From contig CAMEZN010000102.1 of assembly GCA_945947845.1 (NCBI GenBank), positions 1-6,533 of the forward strand: a stretch of DNA of 6,533 nt. The letters are read 5' to 3'. The notes beneath the pieces are model-generated. The model was not told the DNA's origin. It worked only from the letters and a program-made list of their open reading frames with translations, and did no database searches. Position numbers and translations under genes: made by a program. Source of the stretch: an uncultured Mucispirillum sp. GTDB taxonomy: Bacteria; Chrysiogenota; Deferribacteres; Deferribacterales; Mucispirillaceae. This document shows, piece by piece, positions 6,260 through 6,533 of this stretch; the stretch's first letter is position 1; each line of letters begins with the position of its first letter.

Positions 6260-6533
6260 TTATTCTTCATCAACTGGTGGATATGGTTTATCTTTTCTAT
6301 ACATAGTTGCCTGAGCGATAGCTATAAGGCTGTGGTCTCCATCAAAGACTTTTACTTCGTATGTGCCTAGTTTTCTTGTTTTACTAAGTTCTCTTGCTTC
6401 TGCTATTAATGGACCTTTTGTGCCCGGCTTAATGTATGATATATTTGCAGCAGCTGTTACTGCAAAAGTGCCGTAAGCAGTTGTTGCAACACCAAGTGTA
6501 GTATCAACTATTGCAAAAATTGCACCACCATGT
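6260..6533 (-). CDS. PaaI-type hotdog-fold thioesterase (N-terminus beyond window)
   Basis: The 90 C-terminal residues of a protein are visible in a frame open to the right edge, ending in TAA at 6262-6260. The fragment opens with HGGAIFAIVDTTLGVA. In the PaaI/4HBT acyl-CoA thioesterase family the HGG motif and the D that follows lie at the start of the catalytic helix, and the D, or a nearby acidic residue, helps catalysis. A later segment reads NISYIKPGTKGPLIAEAREL, the usual beta-strand region of the fold, followed by GTYEVKVFDGDHSLIAIAQA and a TMYRK close. This suits a cytoplasmic hydrolase of acyl-CoA or related thioesters, with the substrate unknown. The tail DKPYPPVDEE is typical of small family members of about 130-140 residues, so roughly 40-50 N-terminal residues are missing. 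No clear terminator precedes the tRNA promoter. Confidence 0.88.
   Translation of the reverse strand, partial: HGGAIFAIVDTTLGVATTAYGTFAVTAAANISYIKPGTKGPLIAEARELSKTRKLGTYEVKVFDGDHSLIAIAQATMYRKDKPYPPVDEE

Noticed and set aside
1..6533. CRISPR array, insertion sequence or attachment site
   Set aside because: No regularly spaced repeats, transposase gene or terminal inverted repeats are seen. The tRNA 3' ends have no duplicated copy elsewhere in the window that would mark an integration.

Overview
The window is AT-rich, with strong GGAGG-type ribosome binding sites. Its genes have consensus sigma70-type promoters, and two encode exported beta-barrel-like proteins, so the source is a Gram-negative (diderm) bacterium of low GC content. 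Both tRNA genes lack an encoded CCA end. A low-GC host-associated diderm, for example a member of the Deferribacteres, would fit. That is a guess from composition and gene style, not something the sequence proves.

Layout from left to right. (1) 1-2401, minus strand: a compact operon, telA - terD - terD, read leftwards from a promoter at about 2374-2401. The second terD runs off the left edge. It encodes one TelA-family coiled-coil protein and two paralogous TerD-family calcium-binding proteins of the tellurite/stress-resistance group. The two terD copies share a 55-bp stretch with no differences at their 3' ends, although they differ elsewhere. (2) 2456-4894, minus strand: a two-gene operon for predicted outer-membrane beta-barrel proteins that I do not recognise. 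It has a perfect TTGACA/TATAAT promoter (16-bp spacer) and ends in a clear intrinsic terminator. The second gene carries a run of nine G (coding strand) inside its signal-peptide codons. Loss or gain of one base leads quickly to a stop codon, which is the architecture of a phase-variable contingency locus. (3) 4969-5862, plus strand: a single-gene unit encoding a DUF4241-type acidic protein, with its own TTGACA/GATAAT promoter and terminator, divergent from the outer-membrane operon. (4) 6004-6204, minus strand: two CAU-anticodon tRNA genes, initiator tRNA-fMet followed by an elongator Met-type (or Ile2) tRNA, on one strong promoter. (5) 6260-6533, minus strand: the C-terminal part of a PaaI-type hotdog-fold thioesterase whose start lies beyond the right edge.

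The genes do not form one pathway. A stress-resistance operon, a surface-protein operon, a stand-alone DUF4241 gene and housekeeping tRNA/thioesterase genes sit side by side, each with its own signals. The most notable observation is the G9 tract in the second outer-membrane gene. The two unrecognised outer-membrane proteins and the apparent gene-conversion tract between the terD copies come next.
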